64,000 bases of DNA from Deltaproteobacteria bacterium (GTDB lineage Bacteria; Myxococcota; UBA727; VGSZ01), in NCBI GenBank assembly GCA_016177705.1, contig JACOUT010000009.1, positions 174,057 through 238,056 of the forward strand, in the 5' to 3' direction. The position numbers and the translations under genes were made by a program. The stretch's first letter is position 1, and every line of letters starts with the position of its first letter. Positions 37,840 to 45,296 of this stretch are shown piece after piece. The notes beneath the pieces were generated by a model. It was not told where the DNA came from and ran no database searches. It was given only the letters and a program-made list of their open reading frames with translations.

Positions 37840-39228
37840 ATGGCATCCTCGGCGCCTCCTGCAGCGCTCCTGCCCAAGGGCGGTTGGGTCGCCGGTTCGT
37901 TTCTGGGACCGTACGAAGCGCGCACGCGGGAGCTGCGCCCCTCGGCGCTGATCCACGACGCGCGCGTCCACGATCTCACGCTGCTGCCCGGCCACGTTCA
38001 GGGCTTGCGGCCGGCACCTGCGCCAATCTTTACGCAGGGTGCGCCAGCGCCGCTGTCGCAGGCGCGCCTCGAGGTGCTGGCCGAGCTGCATGCCGAGGTG
38101 CCGCGCGAGCCGCCGCGCGCCGGCGCGCCGCCGCCGCCGTTGCCGGTGGTCCATCGGCTGGTGCTGCGCGACGTGTTCCTGTGCGACTGGAGCGCCGAGC
38201 CGCTGCTCGACGAGGTGTCCGCGGCGCGTGGGCTGGTGCGCGGCACGCTCTACGGCAGGGTGGGGCCGGAGCCGTGGAGCCTGTGGCGCTGGCTGTGGCT
38301 GTTGCTCTTGTTGTTGCTGCTGCTGTTGTTGTTCCTGCTGTTCGCGCGCTGCGCGCCGCTCGAGCCCGTGATGGCGCCGCTACGCCACCGTATCTACGCC
38401 GGCGCCGACGATCTGCGCTGGCGCGTGGTCGAGACCTTCGGACGCGACGACGACGCCGCCCTGGTCGCCGACGCGACGCGCGGCAGCGGTGGAGCGGCGG
38501 CAGGCGCAGGAGCAGGCGCAGGGTCAGGGGCAGGGGCAGGCGCAGGGGCAGGGGCAGGCGCAGGCGCAGGGTCAGGCGCAGGGTCAGGCGCAGGGTCAGG
38601 CGCAGGGTCAGGCGCAGGAGCAGGGTCAGGCGCAGGCGCAGGAGCAGGCGCAGGCGCAGGCGCAGGCGCAGGGGCAGGCGCAGGGGCAGGCGCAGGCGCA
38701 GGCGCAGGCGCAGGCGCAGGCGCAGGCGCAGGGTCAGCCGCAGGCGCAGGCGCAGGCGCAGGCGCCTCCGATGCCGCGAGTGCTGGCGCAAGCGGCCCGC
38801 GGCGCTACAGCGTCGACGAGGCGCTCGACGATCCGGCGACCTTCTTCTCCCAGTGCGGCCGACCGCTTTATCTGTCGGGAGACCTGCTCTTCGATCTCGA
38901 CCAGTCGACGCTGCGGCCCTCGTCGGTGCCGCTGTTACGGCGCCTGGTGCGGCTGTTGAAACAGAGCCCCGAGCAGGGGCGCATCCTGGTGGTGGCCGGT
39001 CACGCCGATCCCTTGGGGGAGAGTGACCACAACGAAGGGCTGTCGCAGCGCCGCGCCGAGACGGTGGCGGCATTCATCGCCGAGCACGGGGGCGTCGGCA
39101 AGAACACGCTGGTGGTGGAGGGGCGCGGCGAGCGCGAGCCCATCGTGCCCGCGACCGCGCCCCTCGAGCAGCAGCGCTTCAACCGCCGCGTCGAGATCTC
39201 GGTGCGCTGTCCGGATGGGGGGCCGTGA
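37840..39228 (+). CDS. Transmembrane OmpA-domain protein with a Gly-Ala-Ser repeat linker
   Basis: A 462-residue protein of the first cassette position. The N-terminal 145 residues are Pro-rich and unclassified ([20 protein letters not shown]), followed by a transmembrane helix ([19 protein letters not shown], about 150-170), a linker, an 89-codon Gly-Ala-Ser repeat (221-309) and a C-terminal OmpA/MotB-type peptidoglycan-binding domain ([64 protein letters not shown]). The topology is cytoplasmic N-terminus, one helix, long spacer and cell-wall anchor, as in MotB or ZorB, but with a large N-terminal domain instead of a short tail. The stop overlaps the next start. Confidence 0.9.
   Translation: MASSAPPAALLPKGGWVAGSFLGPYEARTRELRPSALIHDARVHDLTLLPGHVQGLRPAPAPIFTQGAPAPLSQARLEVLAELHAEVPREPPRAGAPPPPLPVVHRLVLRDVFLCDWSAEPLLDEVSAARGLVRGTLYGRVGPEPWSLWRWLWLLLLLLLLLLLFLLFARCAPLEPVMAPLRHRIYAGADDLRWRVVETFGRDDDAALVADATRGSGGAAAGAGAGAGSGAGAGAGAGAGAGAGSGAGSGAGSGAGSGAGAGSGAGAGAGAGAGAGAGAGAGAGAGAGAGAGAGAGAGSAAGAGAGAGASDAASAGASGPRRYSVDEALDDPATFFSQCGRPLYLSGDLLFDLDQSTLRPSSVPLLRRLVRLLKQSPEQGRILVVAGHADPLGESDHNEGLSQRRAETVAAFIAEHGGVGKNTLVVEGRGEREPIVPATAPLEQQRFNRRVEISVRCPDGGP
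38500..38766 (+). repeat. 267-bp Gly-Ala-Ser coding tandem array
   Basis: Built from 6-bp units GCAGGC, GCAGGG and GCAGGG-TCA variants, giving alternating Gly and Ala/Ser. The plus-one frame is also open across the array and reads as Gln-Ala-Gln-Gly repeats. The flanking domains fix the Gly-Ala frame as the expressed one. Confidence 0.95.
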
Positions 39229-39638
39229 TGCTGCGTCGGCTCCTGCGCTCCGTGGCGCTGCTGGTGTCGAGGCCGAGGGTGGAACACCTCGAGCATCCGC
39301 ACGGCGGCATCGCCTTCGCCGGCACGCGCACCGCCGTCATCGTGCGCGCCACCGGCTCGGGTCGGCTCGGCGTCGGCGAGAACGCGCGCGACATCACGGG
39401 CGGCTTCGCCGGCGTGCTGTTCGTCGACGTGCCGTCGACGCCCGGGCGCACCACCGTCGAGGTGCCGGTGCGCTCGCTCTTGTTCCGCCACACGCGCACG
39501 CTGCTGCTCGATCTCCTGCCGGCGCCACCGCCGGCGCCGCGCGCGCCGCAGCCGGTGGCGGCGCCCTCCGTCGTGGTGCCGGCGTGTCGGCCGGCGCTGC
39601 CGCCCATCCCTTCCTGCCGCGAGGTGCATCAACCATGA
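39228..39638 (+). CDS. Small protein of the DUF4407 cassette, unknown function
   Basis: A 136-residue protein starting with ATG at 39228 sharing one base with the preceding stop (GTG at 39225 is possible) and ending in an ATGA overlap with the DUF4407 gene. It has a basic start ([20 protein letters not shown]), a compact beta-type core (GGIAFAGTRTAVIVRATGSG, then DVPSTPGRTTVEVPVRSLLF) and a Pro-rich tail with two Cys. No family is recognised. The double overlap shows it is translated with its neighbours, so it is probably a component of the same membrane complex. Confidence 0.75.
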   Translation: MLRRLLRSVALLVSRPRVEHLEHPHGGIAFAGTRTAVIVRATGSGRLGVGENARDITGGFAGVLFVDVPSTPGRTTVEVPVRSLLFRHTRTLLLDLLPAPPPAPRAPQPVAAPSVVVPACRPALPPIPSCREVHQP

Positions 39639-41053
39639 CCGAACCCACCGCTCCGCCCCCGGCGCCCACTCCCGCCGCCGCCACGCCCCCAGCGCCCCCC
39701 GCGAGCGCGCCGACCGCCGCGGCAGCCGCCGTCATCGAGCCGCCGGCACCGTCGCTCCCCGCCGCGGCGCCGCCCACCGCCAGCGAGGACCGCTACCGCT
39801 ACGGCAGCGTGCAGGACGTCTCGCTGTTCACGCGCTTCCTGTGGTTCTGCGCCGGCGCCGACGCACAGCTCCTGGTGCGCTGTCCGAATAGCGATCGCGT
39901 CAAGTTCCAAGGGCTCGGCGGCGTCGTGCTCACGGTCGGCGTGCTGGCCTTCTTCTCGGGCAGCTACGCCTTCTACACGGTGTTCTCGCCCAAGGACGCC
40001 ACCGCGCTCGGCGAGCGCGTGCTGCACCTGCCGAGCGCCGCGGCGTCGGTGTTCTTCGGCATGGTGTGGTCGCTGATCATCTTCAACATCGATCGCTTCA
40101 TCATCTCGTCGACGGGCAAGGGCGACGGCACCGACAAGATCACGTGGGGTGAGTTCGTCAACTCGCTGCCGCGCCTGGCGATGGCCATCATCATCGGCCT
40201 GTGCCTGTCGAAGCCGCTCGAGATCAAGATCCTGGAGAGCGAGATCGAGAGCGCGCTCGAGAAGGAGCAGAAGGAGTTCCTGGCCGAGCTCAACGACGTG
40301 AGCGAGGGCCTGGTCGGCAAGGAGCGCGCCGCGCTGCGCGACAAGATCGACGGGCTGCAGAAGCGCACCGACGACAACGACGGCGCGCTCGAGAAGCGCC
40401 GCCTCGAGATCCAACAGCAGCGCCGCGAGCTGGAGCTCGAGGCCGAGGGCAAGACCGGCTCGGGAGCCGCCGGGCGCGGTCCGGCGTGGCGCGACAAGCG
40501 CGACAACCTCGACCGCATGGAGGCCGAGCTGAACCGCGACCGCGAGGCGATCGGCAAGAAGAACACGATGGTGGGCGACGAGCTGGCCGAGGCCAAGACG
40601 GCGCTGGCGGCGCTCGACAGCAAGCTCGCCACCGAGAAGGCGAGCAACCTGCAGGTAGCCCGGCACCTCGACGGCCTGATGAAGCGCATCCAGGTGAGCC
40701 ACGACATCGGCGGCATGATCCCCATCGCCATCATGCTTTTGCTGTTGTGCATCGAGGCCGGGCCCATCTTCTTCAAGCTGATGGTCATCAAGGGCGCCTA
40801 CGACTACCTCGACGAGAACCAGAAGCGCGTGGTGCGCGCGAAGGCCGGCATCGAGCCGGACGCGCGCATCCTGTCGGACGGCAAGGGCAAGAGCATCCAC
40901 ATCGACCTGCACCACGGCGTCACCGCCGTGCTCGACGAGGAGAAGCGTCGCCTCGACACGGAGCGCGCCATGGCGGCCGCGGTGCACGAGGCGTGGAAGA
41001 AGAAGACCGGCGCGGCCATCGAGCAAAACCCTAACGCGTTCGTCAAGCGCTGA
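39635..41053 (+). CDS. DUF4407 membrane protein with a long coiled coil
   Basis: A 472-residue integral membrane protein. A Pro/Ala-rich N-terminus (about 1-50) precedes the DUF4407 signature FLWFCAGADAQLLVRCPNSD. Three transmembrane helices follow (GGVVLTVGVLAFFSGSYAFY, VFFGMVWSLIIFNIDRFIIS, LAMAIIIGLCLSKPLEIKIL), then a coiled coil of about 150 residues rich in Glu, Lys and Arg (EKEQKEFLAELNDVSEGL onward) and a fourth hydrophobic segment (MIPIAIMLLLLCIEAGPIFF). The family has no established function. The combination with an OmpA-domain partner resembles, by layout only, membrane motor or force-transmitting complexes. A ribosome-binding GAGG precedes the ATG at 39635. Confidence 0.85.
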   Translation: MTEPTAPPPAPTPAAATPPAPPASAPTAAAAAVIEPPAPSLPAAAPPTASEDRYRYGSVQDVSLFTRFLWFCAGADAQLLVRCPNSDRVKFQGLGGVVLTVGVLAFFSGSYAFYTVFSPKDATALGERVLHLPSAAASVFFGMVWSLIIFNIDRFIISSTGKGDGTDKITWGEFVNSLPRLAMAIIIGLCLSKPLEIKILESEIESALEKEQKEFLAELNDVSEGLVGKERAALRDKIDGLQKRTDDNDGALEKRRLEIQQQRRELELEAEGKTGSGAAGRGPAWRDKRDNLDRMEAELNRDREAIGKKNTMVGDELAEAKTALAALDSKLATEKASNLQVARHLDGLMKRIQVSHDIGGMIPIAIMLLLLCIEAGPIFFKLMVIKGAYDYLDENQKRVVRAKAGIEPDARILSDGKGKSIHIDLHHGVTAVLDEEKRRLDTERAMAAAVHEAWKKKTGAAIEQNPNAFVKR

Positions 41054-41056
41054 GCC

Positions 41057-42550
41057 GTGCGTCGCGCGCTCCTCACCCTGTGCGGCTACGACGCCGATCT
41101 GGTGGCCCGCGTGTCGCGGGGCGAGCAGCGCTTTCTCACGGCGTCGGCGGCGCTGTCCTTGTGCGCGTCGCTGTTGTGCGGCGTCGGCCTCGGCTACGGC
41201 GGCGTGCTCACGCTCGGGCCGCTGGCGGCGCCGTTCTTGTTCGCCGTCGGCGCGCTGTTCATGCTCAACCTGATGCGCCTGCAGCACGCGGGCTCGGGCT
41301 ACCCGCTGCACCTGCCCATCGAGGAGATCGGCAACTGGCGGCCCGCGTTTGCGGGCGTGGTGGTGCTGTTCGCACTCGGCCTGTTGGTGGTGCAGCCGCT
41401 CGCGCTCCTGGTGCTCAAGCGCCAGCTCGACGACGACATCGTGCGTCGCATGCTCGAGGCGGCGGCGCTGCAGGGTGCGCTCGGCGTCGACGAGCGACCG
41501 CCGCCCGCCGACGGGTTGATCCTGCGCGCGCACTTCGCGTGGGAGCTGCACCGGCTGCCGATGGCGCTCGCGTCAGCCGGGTTGGCGCTGCTGGTGGCGG
41601 CGCCTGCGTGGCTGCGCATCGTCGGCGTGCGCGCGGTCCGCCGCTATGAGAGCGAGCGGTGGATCCGCGACCGCATGTTCGTCGACGACGAGTGGGCGGT
41701 GTCGGAGGACATCGTCACCACCACGCTCACGCGCACCGCGCCCGGCTTCTCGGGCGCCTTGCCGGTGCACTTCGCCGACCCGCCGTACAACACGCGACCG
41801 CTGGTGTTCGGCCTCGATCCGAGCACGTTCGTCGAGGGGCGGGTGCGCTGGGTCAAGCACGGCCGCGGGCGCGACCCGGTGCCGGGCGTGCCGCCCGCGC
41901 AGGTGCCGTGGTGGGAGCTGGTGGGCGACGCCGAGCACCTGCGCATGCCCGAGCCCGAGCCGATCGTCGTCGAGCCGCTGCCGCGCGTCGACGAGACAGC
42001 GCCGCCTTCGGTACCTGCGCCGCCCGCGCTGCCCGCGCAGGTCGCGCCGCCGCCGCCGCCACCGCCGCCGCCACCGCCACCGCCCGCGCCGGTTGCTCGA
42101 CCCGCCCCGCCGCCGGCAGCCCCGCCGGCACCGACGCGGCCCGAGCGTCCGCGGCCGCAGCCGGTGCCGCTGCCCAAGGTCGATCTGCCGGACGGCGTGC
42201 TCGGCATGGGTCGCCTCGACGTCAAGACCGCCATGGGCGACGTCGAGGGCACGGCGCGCTACGCGGCGCGCTACCTCGAGAAGCCGGTGGCCGAGGTGGA
42301 GCAGCAGATCCGCCACTCCGTGGACAGCGCGCAGCTCTTCCGCATCTTCCCCGAGTGGAACAAGCTGCCCACGCTGCTCTTGAAGGACGCGGGTACCGCG
42401 CTCGACCTCGGACTGTCGCCGCTCATCGCCATCGCGGTCGGCCGCCCCGCCGATCAGGTGGAGCGGCGCTTGCGCGCGGCGCCCGCGGACAAGAAGGTCT
42501 CGGCCGTGTTCTCGCCCGAGCTGGCGCGCATCGTCTTGCGTAAGCAGTAG
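41057..42550 (+). CDS. Pro-rich multi-spanning membrane protein of the DUF4407 cassette
   Basis: A 497-residue protein starting with GTG at 41057, 4 bp after the DUF4407 stop. Its N-terminus resembles that of the DUF4407 protein in style ([20 protein letters not shown]) and is followed by about four helices in the first 190 residues ([73 protein letters not shown]). A soluble region, a Pro-rich stretch with a run of 14 Pro, and a C-terminal all-helical domain ([20 protein letters not shown]) complete it. It is possibly a diverged DUF4407-related partner. No enzymatic motif is visible. Confidence 0.75.
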   Translation: MRRALLTLCGYDADLVARVSRGEQRFLTASAALSLCASLLCGVGLGYGGVLTLGPLAAPFLFAVGALFMLNLMRLQHAGSGYPLHLPIEEIGNWRPAFAGVVVLFALGLLVVQPLALLVLKRQLDDDIVRRMLEAAALQGALGVDERPPPADGLILRAHFAWELHRLPMALASAGLALLVAAPAWLRIVGVRAVRRYESERWIRDRMFVDDEWAVSEDIVTTTLTRTAPGFSGALPVHFADPPYNTRPLVFGLDPSTFVEGRVRWVKHGRGRDPVPGVPPAQVPWWELVGDAEHLRMPEPEPIVVEPLPRVDETAPPSVPAPPALPAQVAPPPPPPPPPPPPPAPVARPAPPPAAPPAPTRPERPRPQPVPLPKVDLPDGVLGMGRLDVKTAMGDVEGTARYAARYLEKPVAEVEQQIRHSVDSAQLFRIFPEWNKLPTLLLKDAGTALDLGLSPLIAIAVGRPADQVERRLRAAPADKKVSAVFSPELARIVLRKQ

Positions 42551-42669
42551 CAGGCCGCCGAAAAAGGCACCTGCGGCGTTGGCTTCGTCGTTCGCTCGCG
42601 ACGCGTACGTCGAGTACGCTTGCTCGCTCTCTCCTCGCCGCCTTGCATCTGCACTTTTTCGGCAGCCTG
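42551..42669. repeat. 119-bp nested palindromic intergenic element (copy B)
   Basis: It begins directly after the stop codon of the Pro-rich membrane protein. CAGGCCGCCGAAAAAG (42551-42566) pairs with CTTTTTCGGCAGCCTG (42654-42669) with one mismatch in 16. The centre has a second perfect dyad GCGTAC (42603-42608) and GTACGC (42614-42619) around GTCGA. It shares layout and the CTCCTCG...CGCCTTGC motif with the element at 12893-13001. A-rich and T-rich tracts lie in the arms, so an RNA hairpin of this kind could also end transcription on either strand. Confidence 0.65.
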
Positions 42670-42674
42670 CTCGC

Positions 42675-42932
42675 TCAGTCGAGCGACACGACCTCGAGGT
42701 CGAGCGGCGCCACGTGTAACAGGTGCGCGCTGACGCCGAAGGTGATGAGGCCGACCCCGACCCCCACCAATGCCGCCACCGCGAGCCGTCGTCCGCCGCC
42801 GCCATTCTTGAACAGCGCGAACCAGAGCGGTCCAAGCACCAGCGCCGCAACCAGGCCGAGCAGCACGGCGGCCTGGTGCACGGTGACGATGACGGCGACG
42901 AGGCCCTGCACGGCACCAGAGGTAGCGCACAC
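42675..42932 (-). CDS. Small two-helix membrane protein, unknown function
   Basis: An 85-residue protein with two hydrophobic segments ([20 protein letters not shown] and [20 protein letters not shown]) around a Gly-rich turn (FKNGGGG). GTG at 42932 gives a compact protein and leaves 25 bp to the divergent rsmD start; an ATG at 42959 would overlap that start. No family was recognised. The C-terminal end reads [13 protein letters not shown]. The reading frame is supported mainly by its membrane-protein composition. Confidence 0.6.
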   Translation of the reverse strand: MCATSGAVQGLVAVIVTVHQAAVLLGLVAALVLGPLWFALFKNGGGGRRLAVAALVGVGVGLITFGVSAHLLHVAPLDLEVVSLD

Positions 42933-42957
42933 GACGTGGCTTGGATATGGCCGGGAC

Positions 42958-44070
42958 ATGGCGGGCGAGCTGCGCATCACCGGAGGACGGCTCGCGCGCC
43001 GACGGCTGCGCGTGCCGCCCGCCGCCGATCGGGGGCTGGTGCGCCCGACGTCGGACAAGGTGCGCGCGGCGCTGTTCTCGGCGCTGGCAGCGCAGCCGGC
43101 GGTCAAGCTCGAGGGCGCGCGCGTACTCGACCTGTTCGCGGGCAGCGGCGCGCTCGGCGTCGAGGCGCTGTCGCGCGGCGCGGCGCATGCGCTGTTCGTC
43201 GAGCGCGACCGCGCCACCGCCCGCGTCGTCGAGGACAACCTGCGCGCGCTCGGCCTGGCCGACGACGGCGAGGGGAACGCTGCCGAAGTGCGTTGTTCAG
43301 ACGCGGCACGCGTGCTGGCGGCGCTCCCGCAGGGCAGCGTCGACCTGGTGCTGCTGGACCCGCCGTATGCCGCCGACGTGGAGGCGTTGCTCACGGGCGT
43401 GCTGCGCGTGCTTACACCCGATGGCGCGGTGGTGCTGGAACGTGACCGGCGCTCCGCCGATCGACTCCCTGCGGGGCTTTCGCCCACCTTCGATCGCGTC
43501 TATGGCGACACCCGCGTCGTCGTGCTGCAGCGCGCGCTGCCGGCCGACCAGCCCGACAAGGAGGCCCGCGCCATGTCCGCCGCCGCCATCTACCCGGGAT
43601 CGTTCGATCCTCTGACCAACGGCCACGTCGACATCGTGACCCGCGGGCTCAAGACCTTCGACCGCGTCATCCTGGCGATCGCCAACAACCAGCAGAAGTC
43701 GCCGCTGTTCTCTTTCGAGGAGCGGCTCGAGCTGGCACGGAGCTGCCTCGGCCACCTGAAGGGCATCGAGGTCGACGCCTTTGACGGCTTGATCGTCGAC
43801 TACGCAAAGAAGAAGGGCGTCGGCGTGCTGTTGCGCGGCCTGCGCGCGGTCAGCGACTTCGAGTACGAGTTCCAGCTCGCCAGCATGAACCGGAAGCTCG
43901 CGCCTACCGTCGACACCGTGTTCATGATGACCAGTGAAGAGAGCTTCTACTTGTCGAGCCGCCTGGTTCGCGAGGTCGCGAGCTTCGGCGGCAACGTCGC
44001 GGGTATGGTGCCCGACCCGGTGTTCGACGCCCTGCAGAAGAAGTTCGGCAGCCGCAGCAAGAAGAAGTGA
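42958..44070 (+). CDS. RsmD - CoaD single-frame fusion (16S rRNA G966 methyltransferase / phosphopantetheine adenylyltransferase)
   Basis: A 370-residue open frame with two normally separate proteins and no stop between them. Residues 1-200 are Rsm[19 protein letters not shown], the SAM-binding [18 protein letters not shown] and the catalytic [12 protein letters not shown], which methylates G966 of 16S rRNA. Residues 206-370 are Coa[19 protein letters not shown] with the TNGH nucleotidyltransferase motif, [19 protein letters not shown] and [14 protein letters not shown] strong AAGGAGG ribosome-binding site at 43558-43564 precedes an in-frame ATG at 43573, so CoaD may also be made alone. Elsewhere the two genes are common neighbours. 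The frame starts at ATG 42958. Confidence 0.9.
   Translation: MAGELRITGGRLARRRLRVPPAADRGLVRPTSDKVRAALFSALAAQPAVKLEGARVLDLFAGSGALGVEALSRGAAHALFVERDRATARVVEDNLRALGLADDGEGNAAEVRCSDAARVLAALPQGSVDLVLLDPPYAADVEALLTGVLRVLTPDGAVVLERDRRSADRLPAGLSPTFDRVYGDTRVVVLQRALPADQPDKEARAMSAAAIYPGSFDPLTNGHVDIVTRGLKTFDRVILAIANNQQKSPLFSFEERLELARSCLGHLKGIEVDAFDGLIVDYAKKKGVGVLLRGLRAVSDFEYEFQLASMNRKLAPTVDTVFMMTSEESFYLSSRLVREVASFGGNVAGMVPDPVFDALQKKFGSRSKKK
43558..43575 (+). promoter_or_regulatory. coaD: Internal Shine-Dalgarno and start for CoaD within the rsmD-coaD frame
   Basis: AAGGAGG at 43558-43564 lies 8 bases before ATG at 43573, which begins exactly where a normal CoaD starts ([13 protein letters not shown]). 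The preceding rsmD frame reads straight through it. This allows a 165-residue free CoaD in addition to the fusion. Confidence 0.7.
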
Positions 44071-44078
44071 GGTCCGCC

Positions 44079-45293
44079 ATGGCGCTCTCCCTCAATATCC
44101 GCCGCATGAACGCGGTGCGGCCGTCGGCCACGCTGGCGATGGCCGCCAAGGCCAAGGCGCTGCAGAAGTCGGGGGTCGACGTCGCCAACCTGTCGGCGGG
44201 TGAGCCCGACTTCAAGACGCCGGACTGCATCGTCGACTACGCGCGGCGCGCGCTCGACGATCGGGCGGCGCACGCCTACACCAACGCTCGCGGCACCGAC
44301 GAGCTGGTCGACGCCATGCGCGCCAAGCTCAAGCGCGAGCAGTACACCGACTACGCGGTCAGCGAGGTCATCGCCACGGTCGGTACCAAGGGCGCGCTCA
44401 TGCTCGCCATCGACGCGCTGGTGGGCGAGGGAGACGAGGTCGTCCTGTTCGCGCCCTACTGGGTCACCTATGCCGACCTGGTGCGGTTGGCGGGCGGCAC
44501 GCCGGTGGTGGTGCGCACGCGGCGCGAGCACGGCTACCGCCCGAGCCCGGCCGATCTCGAGCAGGCGCTGTCGCCGCGCACCAAGCTGGTGGTGCTGTGC
44601 TCGCCGTCGAACCCAACCGGCGCCGGCTGGCCCGAGGAGCTGTTGCGCACCATCTACGCGCGCCTGCGCGGCACCGACACCTGGGTCATCTCCGACGAGA
44701 TCTACGAGCGGCTCACCTACGGCGCCTTCCGCCACGTCTCGCCCGTGTCGTTCGACGACGACGCGCGCAGTCGCACGCTGTGGGTGGGCGGCGTGGCCAA
44801 GGCCTATGCCATGACCGGCTGGCGCGTGGGCGTGGCCGCGGGGCCGAAGCTGTTGGTCGACGCCATGATCACGCTGCAACAGCAGCGCACCACCTGCGCC
44901 GCCGCGGTGGCGCAGGCGGCGGCGGCCTACGCGCTGCGCGAGAGCCCCGACGTCACCGCCGCCGTCGAGCACATGCGCACGACGTACGAGAAGCGCCGCG
45001 CGCTCGTGCTCGAGCGATGCGCGCGGCTGCCGGGCGTGCAGGTCCACCCGCCCGACGGCGCCTTCTACGTGTTCCTCGACTTGTCGAAGCGGCTGCCTGG
45101 AATCCACAAGGGCAGGGCCATCGCCGACGACGTCAAGCTGTCCGAGCTGTTGCTGGAGGAGGCGCACGTGGCGCTGGTGCCCGGCACCGCCTTCGATGGC
45201 CCGGGTTGCTTGCGCCTCTCCTACGCCGCCAGTGAATCCGTCATCGAGCAGGGCTTCGATCGGCTGGAGCGCTTCCTCGCCGACATTACCTGA
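44079..45293 (+). CDS. Class I/II PLP-dependent aminotransferase (aspartate aminotransferase type)
   Basis: A 404-residue aminotransferase of the AspC fold-type I gamma group. Motifs include NLSAGEPDFKTPDCIVDYAR, the Gly-rich YTNARGTDELVDAM, CSPSNPTGAGWPEE, VISDEIYERLTYG and the PLP-binding Lys in VAKAYAMTGWRVG; the C-terminal Arg lies in CLRLSYAAS. These fit aspartate or aromatic aminotransferases. ATG at 44079 is chosen because a GAGG ribosome-binding sequence lies 7 bases before it; GTG at 44067 would overlap the CoaD stop. It converges on the DUF4388 gene with 3 bp between stops. Confidence 0.9.
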   Translation: MALSLNIRRMNAVRPSATLAMAAKAKALQKSGVDVANLSAGEPDFKTPDCIVDYARRALDDRAAHAYTNARGTDELVDAMRAKLKREQYTDYAVSEVIATVGTKGALMLAIDALVGEGDEVVLFAPYWVTYADLVRLAGGTPVVVRTRREHGYRPSPADLEQALSPRTKLVVLCSPSNPTGAGWPEELLRTIYARLRGTDTWVISDEIYERLTYGAFRHVSPVSFDDDARSRTLWVGGVAKAYAMTGWRVGVAAGPKLLVDAMITLQQQRTTCAAAVAQAAAAYALRESPDVTAAVEHMRTTYEKRRALVLERCARLPGVQVHPPDGAFYVFLDLSKRLPGIHKGRAIADDVKLSELLLEEAHVALVPGTAFDGPGCLRLSYAASESVIEQGFDRLERFLADIT

Positions 45294-45296
45294 GCT

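Noticed and set aside
38489..38959. A Gln-Ala-Gln-Gly protein in the OmpA gene's alternative frame.
   Set aside because: OmpA and N-terminal domain sequence are both in the Gly-Ala frame; the alternative frame lacks a start signal. Kept only as an observation on slippage.
39635..41053. A ZorA or MotA homologue.
   Set aside because: The signature WFCAGADAQLLVRCP and the helix pattern fit DUF4407; resemblance to stator proteins is only in general layout, so no homology is claimed.
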